A DNA stretch of 41,582 nt from Candidatus Omnitrophota bacterium (GTDB lineage Bacteria; Omnitrophota; Omnitrophia; Omnitrophales; Aquincolibacteriaceae). The stretch is from the NCBI GenBank assembly GCA_016196555.1, contig JACPXL010000035.1, positions 1-41,582 on the forward strand, given 5' to 3'. Under the pieces are notes generated by a model that saw only the letters and a program-made list of their open reading frames with translations, ran no database searches and had not been told where the DNA came from. Within the stretch, counting starts at the first letter, position 1; every line of letters starts with the position of its first letter. This document shows, piece by piece, positions 32,791 through 40,712 of this stretch. The translations under genes were made by a program, and so were the position numbers.

Positions 32791-33162
32791 ATGGCGAAAA
32801 AGAAAAAGGTTAAGCATGTCGCGCGTGGAGTCGCTCATATCACGGCGAGTTTCAATAATACGATCGTGACCATCAGCGATCCCGAAGGCAATACGATTTG
32901 CTGGTCATCGTCCGGAGCTGCGGGTTTCAAAGGGTCTAAGAAATCAACTCCCTTTGCGGCCCAGATTGCCTCCGAACAAGCGGCCAAAAAAGCCCTCGAA
33001 TTTGGCATGAAAGAAGTGGAAGTTTATATCAAAGGTCCGGGCTCGGGCCGTGAATCCGCGATTCGTGCTCTTCAGGCTGCAGGCCTTCAGATCAGCTCCA
33101 TTCATGATATTACGCCAATTCCGCACAACGGATGCCGGCCGCCGAAGAGAAGGAGAGTTTAA
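32791..33162 (+). CDS. rpsK: 30S ribosomal protein S11
   Basis: [63 protein letters not shown]. Confidence 0.99.
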   Translation: MAKKKKVKHVARGVAHITASFNNTIVTISDPEGNTICWSSSGAAGFKGSKKSTPFAAQIASEQAAKKALEFGMKEVEVYIKGPGSGRESAIRALQAAGLQISSIHDITPIPHNGCRPPKRRRV

Positions 33163-33165
33163 GTT

Positions 33166-33792
33166 ATGGGAAAATATCGAGGACCGGTCAACCGGCTTGC
33201 GCGTCGCGAGGGAGTAAATCTTTTTCTGAAATCAAGCACGCGCCGCAACGACGACAAATTCCGCGAGCGGCTTTCCCAACCGCCGGGACAGCATGGGCAA
33301 AAGCGCCAAAAGCTTTCCGATTACGGCACCCAGCTGCGCGAAAAGCAGAAAATGAAAAGAATTTACGGAGTTATGGAACGGCAGTTCCGTGTGTTTTTTC
33401 ACCGCGCTTCTAAAAAACGCGGTGCCACAGGTGAAATCCTGATTCAGCTTTTAGAAAGACGTTTGGACAATGTTCTGTACCGGCTTCTCTTTGCCTCGAC
33501 GCGCAGGGAAGGACGGCAAATGGTCAGTCACGGACTGATTTTTGTCAACGGCCGGCCGGTCAACATTCCATCTTATTTGGTCAAACCGGGCGATAAAATT
33601 ACACCGCGTCCTAAAGAAGCCAATATTAACCGGATCAAAGCTCAGCTTGAAAAATGGCAGGACTTGACCATTCCGGACTGGCTTTCGGTTGATCGTAACA
33701 CGCTGGAAGTCAAAGTAGAGCGCATGCCGACCAAAGGCGATGCAGCACTGCCAGTTGAAGAGTCGTTAATCGTAGAGTTGTATTCAAAATAG
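33166..33792 (+). CDS. rpsD: 30S ribosomal protein S4
   Basis: MGKYRGPVNRLARREG, LLERRLDNVLYRLLFASTRREGRQMVSHGLIFVNGRPVNIPSYLVKPGD. Confidence 0.98.
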   Translation: MGKYRGPVNRLARREGVNLFLKSSTRRNDDKFRERLSQPPGQHGQKRQKLSDYGTQLREKQKMKRIYGVMERQFRVFFHRASKKRGATGEILIQLLERRLDNVLYRLLFASTRREGRQMVSHGLIFVNGRPVNIPSYLVKPGDKITPRPKEANINRIKAQLEKWQDLTIPDWLSVDRNTLEVKVERMPTKGDAALPVEESLIVELYSK

Positions 33793-33799
33793 CATTCTA

Positions 33800-33863
33800 G
33801 TCATTCTGAGGCCGAAGGCCGAAGAATCTCGGTTTTGAGATCCTTCACTTCGTTCAGGATGAC
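33800..33863. repeat. REP-like nested inverted repeat (copy D), rpsD-rpoA spacer
   Basis: GTCATTCTGAGGCCGAAGGCCGAAGAATCTCGGTTTTGAGATCCTTCACTTCGTTCAGGATGAC. Confidence 0.87.
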
Positions 33864-33891
33864 AAATATAAATTCAATGAGGAGGAATTCC

Positions 33892-34905
33892 ATGGGAATC
33901 CGCTGGAAAACATTTGAAATGCCGAAACGTCTTGAAGTTGACAAGGCGAGCCTCACCCTGACTTATGGGAAATTTGTGGCCGAGCCTTTTGAACGAGGTT
34001 ATGGAACAACGATCGGAAACGCCCTTCGGCGCGTTTTGATTTCTTCGATCGAAGGCTCCGCCGTGACGAGCCTGAAAATCGATGGCATGCTTCACGAATT
34101 TTCCGCCATTGAGGGCATTCTTGAAGATGGCGCCCAGATTGTGCTCAATATTAAAAGGCTTGTCCTTAAATATCACGGCAAAGGCCCCAAAAAAATATAC
34201 ATCGACACCAAGAAAACGGGACCAGTCACCGCACGTGACATCCATGCCGATGAGACCATTGAAATTGTCAATCCGGACCTTGTGATCTGCACGCTCACCA
34301 AGGAAATTCCGCTCAAAATTGAGATGGAAGTTGGACGCGGACGCGGTTATGTGCCGGCTGATCGGAATAAACAGGAAGGTTCTCCGATCGGAGTGGTCCC
34401 AGTGGATTCTATTTTTTCACCGATCACCAAGGTGAATTTTACCGTGGAAAATACCCGTGTGGGGCAAATCACGGATTATGACCGTTTGATTCTCGAAGTC
34501 TGGACCAACGGCGCCATGAATCCTGAAGAAGCCCTTCTTTACGCTTCCAATATTCTTCAGCGTCATCTGGACATTTTCGTCAATTACGGCGAATTGCCCG
34601 AAGAAGAAGAGGAAGAAGAAGAGGAACGGGACGATCATTTTAAAGAACTTGTGACCAAACCGATCAGCGAACTGGAACTCTCGGTCCGAAGCGCCAATTG
34701 TCTTGAAGCGGCCAACATCAAGACCATCGGGGACCTCGTGAAAAAGAGTGAAACAGAAATGCTGAAATATAAAAACTTCGGAAAAAAATCTCTTTCTGAA
34801 ATTGCAGGAATTCTCAACACCATGGGGCTTTCCCTGGGAATGAATGTTGAAGAAAGACTTCAAGGGAAAAAGGCCGCGCCGGGCGCTTCACAGCCGGCAG
34901 CTTAA
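33892..34905 (+). CDS. rpoA: DNA-directed RNA polymerase subunit alpha
   Basis: [41 protein letters not shown]; alpha-[53 protein letters not shown] upstream of ATG 33892. Confidence 0.98.
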   Translation: MGIRWKTFEMPKRLEVDKASLTLTYGKFVAEPFERGYGTTIGNALRRVLISSIEGSAVTSLKIDGMLHEFSAIEGILEDGAQIVLNIKRLVLKYHGKGPKKIYIDTKKTGPVTARDIHADETIEIVNPDLVICTLTKEIPLKIEMEVGRGRGYVPADRNKQEGSPIGVVPVDSIFSPITKVNFTVENTRVGQITDYDRLILEVWTNGAMNPEEALLYASNILQRHLDIFVNYGELPEEEEEEEEERDDHFKELVTKPISELELSVRSANCLEAANIKTIGDLVKKSETEMLKYKNFGKKSLSEIAGILNTMGLSLGMNVEERLQGKKAAPGASQPAA

Positions 34906-34915
34906 GGAAGACATT

Positions 34916-35500
34916 ATGAGACACGGAAAACGGAGAGGAAAACTCGGGGTCAAAAGTGCGCATCGCCAGGCCCTTTTGAAAAATCTCGTGAAAAGCCTTG
35001 TGATTCACAAACGTATTTTCACGACCGTCAATAAGGCCAAAGAGGCAAGCGCTTATGCCGATCAAATGGTCACTTTAGCGAAGCGCGGCGACCTTTCCAG
35101 CCGGCGGCTGCTCATTTCCCGTCTTGGTTCCCCTCATGCTGCCAATACTTTGATTACGCAAATTGCTCCTGTTTTTAAAGAACGGCAGGGAGGCTATACG
35201 CGCGTTTTAAAAGTCGGTTTTCGTCCTGGGGACGGGGCCGCGAAGGCGCTTCTGGAATTTTCTGCGGTGATCGAATCCCCGGACATCAAGAAAAAGCCTA
35301 AAACAGAAAAGCTGAAAAAGGAACTCAAACCCAAAGAGAGCGCTCCGAAAACGCACGTTCACGAAGAGAAAAAAAGACCTGCCCCTCAAGCGGAAAAAGT
35401 TTCTCCCAAAAAGGAAGAAAAGAAAGAATCCGAAAAAAGAGGCGGTTTCTTAAATACCCTTCGGAAATTTCTCAAAGGTGACGAAGACAAGAAGTCCTAA
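34916..35500 (+). CDS. rplQ: 50S ribosomal protein L17 with long charged C-terminal tail
   Basis: MRHGKRRGKLGVKSAHRQALLKNLVKSLVIHKRIFTTVNKAKE; start ATG 34916 downstream of the rpoA stop. Confidence 0.97.
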   Translation: MRHGKRRGKLGVKSAHRQALLKNLVKSLVIHKRIFTTVNKAKEASAYADQMVTLAKRGDLSSRRLLISRLGSPHAANTLITQIAPVFKERQGGYTRVLKVGFRPGDGAAKALLEFSAVIESPDIKKKPKTEKLKKELKPKESAPKTHVHEEKKRPAPQAEKVSPKKEEKKESEKRGGFLNTLRKFLKGDEDKKS

Positions 35501-35501
35501 A

Positions 35502-36695
35502 ATGGCCCAAGCCTCCCCCCGCACATTTGCCCTTGCCCAAAGGGTGATGTCGGTTGCCCCTTCCGTCACGCTTGCCATTGCTGCCAAGGCCAAAGAAATG
35601 CAGGCCCAAGGCATTCAAGTTCTCTCACTGAGCGCAGGCGAGCCCGATTTCGATACTCCCGATTACATTAAAGAAGCCGCCATTCAAGCCCTGCAAAAAG
35701 GCGCCACCAAATACACTCCTGCGACAGGCACGATTGAACTGCGCCGTGCCATTGCCGCAAAACTCAAACGCGATCAAAATCTGAATTTCGAGCCAAGCCA
35801 AATTATTGTAGGCACCGGTGCCAAACATGCCATTTTCAATGTGCTTTTTGCTTTATTAAATGAAGGCGACGAAGTTTTAATCCCGAGCCCGTATTGGCTG
35901 AGTTATCCGGAAATGGTGACCGTTTTGGGAGGCCGTTCTGTTTTTTTGAAAACTACGGAAGCGACCAGCTTTAAGCTGACGCCGGACATTCTGAAAAAAG
36001 GAATTACCGACCGCTCTAAGATTTTAATTTTGAATTCTCCTTCGAACCCGACCGGCGCGGTTTATTCCCGCAAAGAACTTTTGGACCTCATGACGGTATT
36101 AAAAAATTTCCCAAAACTTATTGTTCTTTCCGATGAAATTTATGAAAAATTAATTTTTGGCGGTGCGGCGCATGAATCCATCGCTTCCTTAGACCCGGAA
36201 ATGGCGCAGCGCACGGTGATTGTCAACGGCATGAGCAAAGCTTATTCCATGACGGGATGGCGTTTGGGGTATGCGGCCTGTCCCAATAAAGAATTGGCCG
36301 AAGCCGTGGGCAGTATTCAAAGCCATTCGACTTCCAATCCAACTTCATTTGCCCAAGCCGGCGGCGTAACCGCTTTAGAAAAAGGTGAGGACGACGCCCG
36401 TAAAATGTGCCAAGTGTTTGAAAAACGCCGCGATTTACTTTTTGATTTAATTTCCAAAATCCCCGGCCTCAAACCTTTCAAACCCGGCGGGGCCTTTTAT
36501 CTTTTTGTCAATATCGCCCAAACCGGCATCGATTCGGTGACTTTTTCCAACCGGCTTCTGCAGGAAGCCCATGTTGCCGTGGTGCCCGGCAAACCTTTTG
36601 GCAGTGACGAACATATACGCCTCAGCTTTGCCGCTTCCGAAAAAGTCTTGACCGAAGCTTCCACCCGCATCGCTTCCTGGCTCGCAAAAAAATAG
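35502..36695 (+). CDS. Class I pyridoxal-phosphate aminotransferase (aspartate aminotransferase-like)
   Basis: LSLSAGEPDFDTPDYIKEAA, LNSPSNPTGAVYS, NGMSKAYSMTGWRLGYAA (PLP Lys), IRLSFAAS. Confidence 0.95.
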   Translation: MAQASPRTFALAQRVMSVAPSVTLAIAAKAKEMQAQGIQVLSLSAGEPDFDTPDYIKEAAIQALQKGATKYTPATGTIELRRAIAAKLKRDQNLNFEPSQIIVGTGAKHAIFNVLFALLNEGDEVLIPSPYWLSYPEMVTVLGGRSVFLKTTEATSFKLTPDILKKGITDRSKILILNSPSNPTGAVYSRKELLDLMTVLKNFPKLIVLSDEIYEKLIFGGAAHESIASLDPEMAQRTVIVNGMSKAYSMTGWRLGYAACPNKELAEAVGSIQSHSTSNPTSFAQAGGVTALEKGEDDARKMCQVFEKRRDLLFDLISKIPGLKPFKPGGAFYLFVNIAQTGIDSVTFSNRLLQEAHVAVVPGKPFGSDEHIRLSFAASEKVLTEASTRIASWLAKK

Positions 36696-36700
36696 AAAAT

Positions 36701-36776
36701 AGGTACCCCTTCCGGCGGTACACCGTTCAAAAGTACCAGGTTTGATTTTAACCCTGTACTTTTGGAAGGGGTACCT
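36701..36776. repeat. Double-stem inverted-repeat element, copy 1
   Basis: Perfect 13-bp outer arms AGGTACCCCTTCC (36701-36713) / GGAAGGGGTACCT (36764-36776); imperfect inner arms AAAAGTACCAGGTT/AACCCTGTACTTTT. Confidence 0.9.
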
Positions 36777-36818
36777 TGCATAATCTAAAAAAGCAATCTT
36801 AGAGGGAGAATAATTTCC

Positions 36819-38732
36819 ATGCAAATTGAGAAGTTAAAAACAGGACAAAACATTGACCGGGAACAGCTGGTGGAAAAACTTACCGCCCTGCGTTATCAGC
36901 GCCATGAATTTGTGGCCAAGCCCGGCGAATTTGCCGTGCGGGGCGGCGTTTTCGATATTTATCCCGTGACTTACCGGGCCCCTGTACGGCTGGAATTTGA
37001 GGCCGACTCCATCACCACCATCCGTGATTTTTCTCCTGCCGATGGAAAATCCATGACCCTTTTTGACGAGCTGTATCTCATCCCTGTCACAGAAAATTTC
37101 GAGAAAAAAATTTCCCGTATAAACGACCGCATCGATTCCTTCGACCCTTTGACGGACGTAGGCGATCTCGAACCGGGAGACTATGTGGTCCATTTTCATT
37201 ATGGCATTGGGAAATATTTAGGCACCAAAACCATTCAAGTAGAAGGCAAGCGCGCTAAACATATGGCGCTTGAATATGCCAATCGTGAAATTCTTTATCT
37301 GGGTCTTAACGAACCTGTCGAGCGTTATATCGGCGGCGAAGGCATGGCCCCGCGCCTCACCAAACTCAACACCAAGGAATGGGAAAAGGTCAAGGCCCGG
37401 ACCCGTCTAGCCGTCAATCGCATGGCCAAGGAAATGATCGAACTTCAGGCCAAGCGTAAACTTTTGCGCGGCCATGTATTTCCTAAAGACCAGCCCTGGC
37501 AAAAACAATTTGAATCCGAATTTCCTTTTGAAGAAACTCCCGACCAAAAAAAGGCCCTGGAAGAAGTTAAGAAAGATATGGAAAGCAATCGTCCCATGGA
37601 CAGGCTGCTTTGCGGGGATGTGGGCTACGGCAAAACCGAAGTGGCCATGCGCGCGGCCTTTAAAGCGGTCATGGGCGGAAGGCAAGTGGTCATTCTTGTG
37701 CCGACCACGGTTTTGGCGGAACAGCATTATCTGGTTTTTAAATCCCGTCTCAAAAATTTTCCTGTGACGGTTGAAGTTTTGTCCCGTTTCCGCTCTAAAA
37801 AGGAACAAACCGGCATCATCGCCTCCGTGAAAGAAGGCGCCACCGACATTGTGATCGGCACCCATCGTTTGCTTTCCCGTGACATCAAAGTCAAAAATCT
37901 CGGGCTTGTGGTCATTGATGAAGAACAGCGTTTCGGGGTCAGGCATAAAGAAAGGCTGAAACAATTGCGCGAATTGGTGGACGTTCTCACGCTGACGGCC
38001 ACGCCCATTCCCCGCACTCTGTACATGTCCCTTGTCGGCGTGCGGGACATGTCCGTCATTAATACTCCGCCCCAAAACCGCATGCCTATAGAAACCTGCG
38101 TTTTGGAATATGATGAATTAAGAATACGCCAGGCTTTTGAGCGTGAGTTGGCGCGCGGCGGGCAAATTTATTTTGTCCATAACCGGGTCCAGTCCATCGA
38201 GAAAATATCGGAGAATTTGAAAAAAATTCTGCCGCAGGTGCGTTTTGGCATTGCGCATGGGCAAATGGTCCCCACCATGCTTGAACAAATCATGGAGGAT
38301 TTTCTGGCCCGGCGTATCGACTGCCTTGTTTCCACCAATATTATTGAATCCGGAATTGATATCCCCAATGTGAATACCATTCTCGTCAATCGCGCCGATA
38401 CTTTCGGGCTGGCGGAACTATATCAATTACGAGGCCGTGTGGGAAGATATCAGGAAAGGCGCCAGGCCTACGCTTATTTTCTTGTCCCCAAAAACTGGGT
38501 CATGACGCAGGACGCGGAAAAACGCCTTGCCGCGATTGAACGTTTTACCGAACTTGGCTCCGGTTTCAAAATTGCGCTGGAGGACCTTGAAATCCGGGGG
38601 GCGGGTAATTTGCTCGGCCATGAGCAAAGCGGATTCATTCATGCCGTGGGCTTTGACCTTTATTGCCGCATGCTCAAAAAAGCCATAGGTACCCCTTCCG
38701 AAGGAACAGGGTCTAATTCTCATCATGGTTGA
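36819..38732 (+). CDS. mfd: Reduced transcription-repair coupling factor (Mfd-like translocase)
   Basis: GEFAVRGGVFDIYPVTYRAPVRLEFE, RID-like GDYVVHFHYGIGKYLG, LLCGDVGYGKTEVAMRAAF, VVIDEEQRFGVRHKERLK, LTATPIPRTLYMSLVGVRDMSVI, QLRGRVGRYQERRQAYAYFL, LEIRGAGNLLGHEQSG; SD-like AGAGGGAG upstream of the ATG. Confidence 0.92.
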   Translation: MQIEKLKTGQNIDREQLVEKLTALRYQRHEFVAKPGEFAVRGGVFDIYPVTYRAPVRLEFEADSITTIRDFSPADGKSMTLFDELYLIPVTENFEKKISRINDRIDSFDPLTDVGDLEPGDYVVHFHYGIGKYLGTKTIQVEGKRAKHMALEYANREILYLGLNEPVERYIGGEGMAPRLTKLNTKEWEKVKARTRLAVNRMAKEMIELQAKRKLLRGHVFPKDQPWQKQFESEFPFEETPDQKKALEEVKKDMESNRPMDRLLCGDVGYGKTEVAMRAAFKAVMGGRQVVILVPTTVLAEQHYLVFKSRLKNFPVTVEVLSRFRSKKEQTGIIASVKEGATDIVIGTHRLLSRDIKVKNLGLVVIDEEQRFGVRHKERLKQLRELVDVLTLTATPIPRTLYMSLVGVRDMSVINTPPQNRMPIETCVLEYDELRIRQAFERELARGGQIYFVHNRVQSIEKISENLKKILPQVRFGIAHGQMVPTMLEQIMEDFLARRIDCLVSTNIIESGIDIPNVNTILVNRADTFGLAELYQLRGRVGRYQERRQAYAYFLVPKNWVMTQDAEKRLAAIERFTELGSGFKIALEDLEIRGAGNLLGHEQSGFIHAVGFDLYCRMLKKAIGTPSEGTGSNSHHG

Positions 38733-38758
38733 ACCCTGTACCTGCGGAAGGGGTACCT
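38687..38758. repeat. Double-stem inverted-repeat element, copy 2, overlapping the 3' end of mfd
   Basis: Perfect 14-bp outer arms AGGTACCCCTTCCG (38687-38700) / CGGAAGGGGTACCT (38745-38758); inner GGAACAGGGT/AACCCTGTACC. Confidence 0.9.
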
Positions 38759-38763
38759 TCTTA

Positions 38764-38792
38764 TTGAAAATCTTCGCAAGTTATGGTATTAA
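38764..38792 (+). promoter_or_regulatory. Candidate promoter for the surA-like gene
   Basis: TTGAAA (38764-38769), 17-nt spacer, TATTAA (38787-38792). It would place the TSS very close to ATG 38803. Confidence 0.3.
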
Positions 38793-38802
38793 AGGTACTT
38801 CC

Positions 38803-39768
38803 ATGAAGCATTTCTATCTGGTTCTATTCACCTTTTTAGCCCTTCTTCCGCCGGCTTTTGCCGAGTCCCAACTGGTTGAGCGGGTCGTTGCCGTCGTCAA
38901 TGATGAGCCCATCACGCAAAGCGAGCTCGACTTCCTTTTGAGGCCGGTTTATGAGAATTACAGCAAAGAATATCAGGGAGACATGCTGGCTGAAAAATTG
39001 GATGACGCCCGCCAAAAGCTGCTCAATCAATTGATCGAAGACCGGTTGGTGATTCAAGAAGCCAAGGCGCGCGGTATCGAGGCCGATCCGGCAGAGCTTG
39101 AAAAAGAATGGGACCAGCTCAGGACCCGCTTATCAGGGCAAAAAAAGATGGAAGACGCGCTTGCTTCGGAAGGCCTGACTCAAACCTCCATGAAGGACCA
39201 GCTTAAAAAACAACTTATGATACGCAATCTTCAAGACCAGGAAATCCGCGCCAAAGTGGTGGTTTCTCCTCTTGCCGTGGAAGAATATTATAAAACTCAT
39301 ATTGAAGAATTTTCCGGCCAGGAACGTTTAAAAGTGCGTTCGATTACGCTGACCAAAAGCGAAGAAGCGCGCGAAAGGGGCCTGGCTGACGAAATCGCCA
39401 AGGCCAAAATCGAAGATATTTATAAAAGGGTCAAGGCCGGCTCGGATTTTGAAGAACAAGCCAAAAATTTTTCGGAAGATTCTAACGCGAAAAACGGAGG
39501 CATTTCCGAATGGGTAATGAGGGGCGAAATGATCCCGGCCATTGACGAAATTATTTTTAAACTCACGCCCGGCCAAATTTCGGAAATCATCGAAACGCCG
39601 ATGGGCTATCATATCTTCCGGCTTGAAGAAAAAGAGGAAGGAAAGAAAAAAAGTCTCGAAGAAGTGCGGTCTGAAATTTTCGGAAAACTCTATCAAAAAG
39701 AGGCCTCCAAACGTTTCCGCGAATGGATGCAGGAACTCAAGCGGAACGCCTACATCTCTGTACGCTAA
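38803..39768 (+). CDS. SurA/PpiC-type periplasmic peptidyl-prolyl isomerase
   Basis: Signal peptide MKHFYLVLFTFLALLPPAFA; SurA_N-like LVERVVAVVNDEPITQSELDFLL; parvulin AGSDFEEQAKNFSEDSNAKNGGISEWVMRGEMIPAIDEIIFKLTPGQISEIIETPMGYHIFRL. Confidence 0.92.
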   Translation: MKHFYLVLFTFLALLPPAFAESQLVERVVAVVNDEPITQSELDFLLRPVYENYSKEYQGDMLAEKLDDARQKLLNQLIEDRLVIQEAKARGIEADPAELEKEWDQLRTRLSGQKKMEDALASEGLTQTSMKDQLKKQLMIRNLQDQEIRAKVVVSPLAVEEYYKTHIEEFSGQERLKVRSITLTKSEEARERGLADEIAKAKIEDIYKRVKAGSDFEEQAKNFSEDSNAKNGGISEWVMRGEMIPAIDEIIFKLTPGQISEIIETPMGYHIFRLEEKEEGKKKSLEEVRSEIFGKLYQKEASKRFREWMQELKRNAYISVR

Positions 39769-40712
39769 TGCCTAAACCCGTAATCGCCGTCACTTCCGGA
39801 GATCCGGGAGGGATAGGCCCCGAGATCATTGCCAAAACTTTCCGTACATTCCCCAAAAATCCTTTATGCCGTTATCTGATCATTGGGACACGGGCCCCCT
39901 TTGAGCTTTTAAAGGAAAAATTCGGCCTCCGCACTAAATTCGATTTTCTTGAAATCGAAAAACTAGGTTTTGATTTAGGACGTATTTCAAAACGAAATGC
40001 CCTGGCCGCGCATCTTGCTCTGGAGGCCGCCGCGAAGTTGGCCCGAGAGGGCAAAATCCAGGCCCTTGTGACGGCGCCTGTCAATAAATCCGCCATGCAG
40101 CTTGTAGTCAAAAAATTTCAGGGCCATACGGAATTTCTTGCCAAGCACGCCCGCGCCAAACATTTTGCCATGATGTTTGTAAGTGAACGTTTAAAAGTCA
40201 CGCTCGTCACGATTCATGTGCCGCTTAAAAAGGTGAGCGCTCTTTTAAAGCCGGAAATGATTTTTGAAAAAATAGTCCTCACCGACCGTTTTCTTAAAAA
40301 ATATTTTAAGATCAAAAAACCCCGCCTTGCCGTATGCGCCTTAAATCCTCACGGCAGGGAATTCGGAGAAGAGGAAGATAAGATTATTGTTCCTGCCATC
40401 CGCAAAGCCCGGAAGGCAGGCATTCGGGCCGAAGGGCCTCTTCCCGGCGACCAGGTTTTTTTTGACGCCTATCACGGCAGGCATGACGGAGTAATTAGCA
40501 TGTTTCATGATCAGGGACTCGCGCCTTTTAAGCTGATTGCTTTCCGTGACGGCGTCAACGTGACGCTCGGCCTCCCTTATATACGCACCTCCCCGGACCA
40601 TGGCACGGCCTTTGACATTGCCTATCAGGACAAGGCTGATCCCGTATCTTTCAAAAGCGCCCTCCGTCTGGCCGAAAAATTGACTATGACAGAGTATGCC
40701 CACACAAATTGA
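39768..40712 (+). CDS. pdxA: 4-hydroxythreonine-4-phosphate dehydrogenase
   Basis: MPKPVIAVTSGDPGGIGPEIIAK, VTAPVNKSAM, GHTEFLA, CALNPHGREFGEE, GPLPGDQVFFDAYHGRHDGVISMFHDQGLAPFKLI; start overlaps the previous stop (TAATG). Confidence 0.97.
   Translation: MPKPVIAVTSGDPGGIGPEIIAKTFRTFPKNPLCRYLIIGTRAPFELLKEKFGLRTKFDFLEIEKLGFDLGRISKRNALAAHLALEAAAKLAREGKIQALVTAPVNKSAMQLVVKKFQGHTEFLAKHARAKHFAMMFVSERLKVTLVTIHVPLKKVSALLKPEMIFEKIVLTDRFLKKYFKIKKPRLAVCALNPHGREFGEEEDKIIVPAIRKARKAGIRAEGPLPGDQVFFDAYHGRHDGVISMFHDQGLAPFKLIAFRDGVNVTLGLPYIRTSPDHGTAFDIAYQDKADPVSFKSALRLAEKLTMTEYAHTN

Noticed and set aside
33835-33891. Upstream ATG giving rpoA an extra N-terminus ([19 protein letters not shown])
   Set aside because: These residues are encoded by REP-like copy D and the SD region; ATG 33892 after AGGAGG is the expected start.
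36777-36818. Possible dedicated promoter between repeat copy 1 and mfd
   Set aside because: TTGCAT and AT-rich stretches are present but no convincing -35/-10 pair at acceptable spacing.
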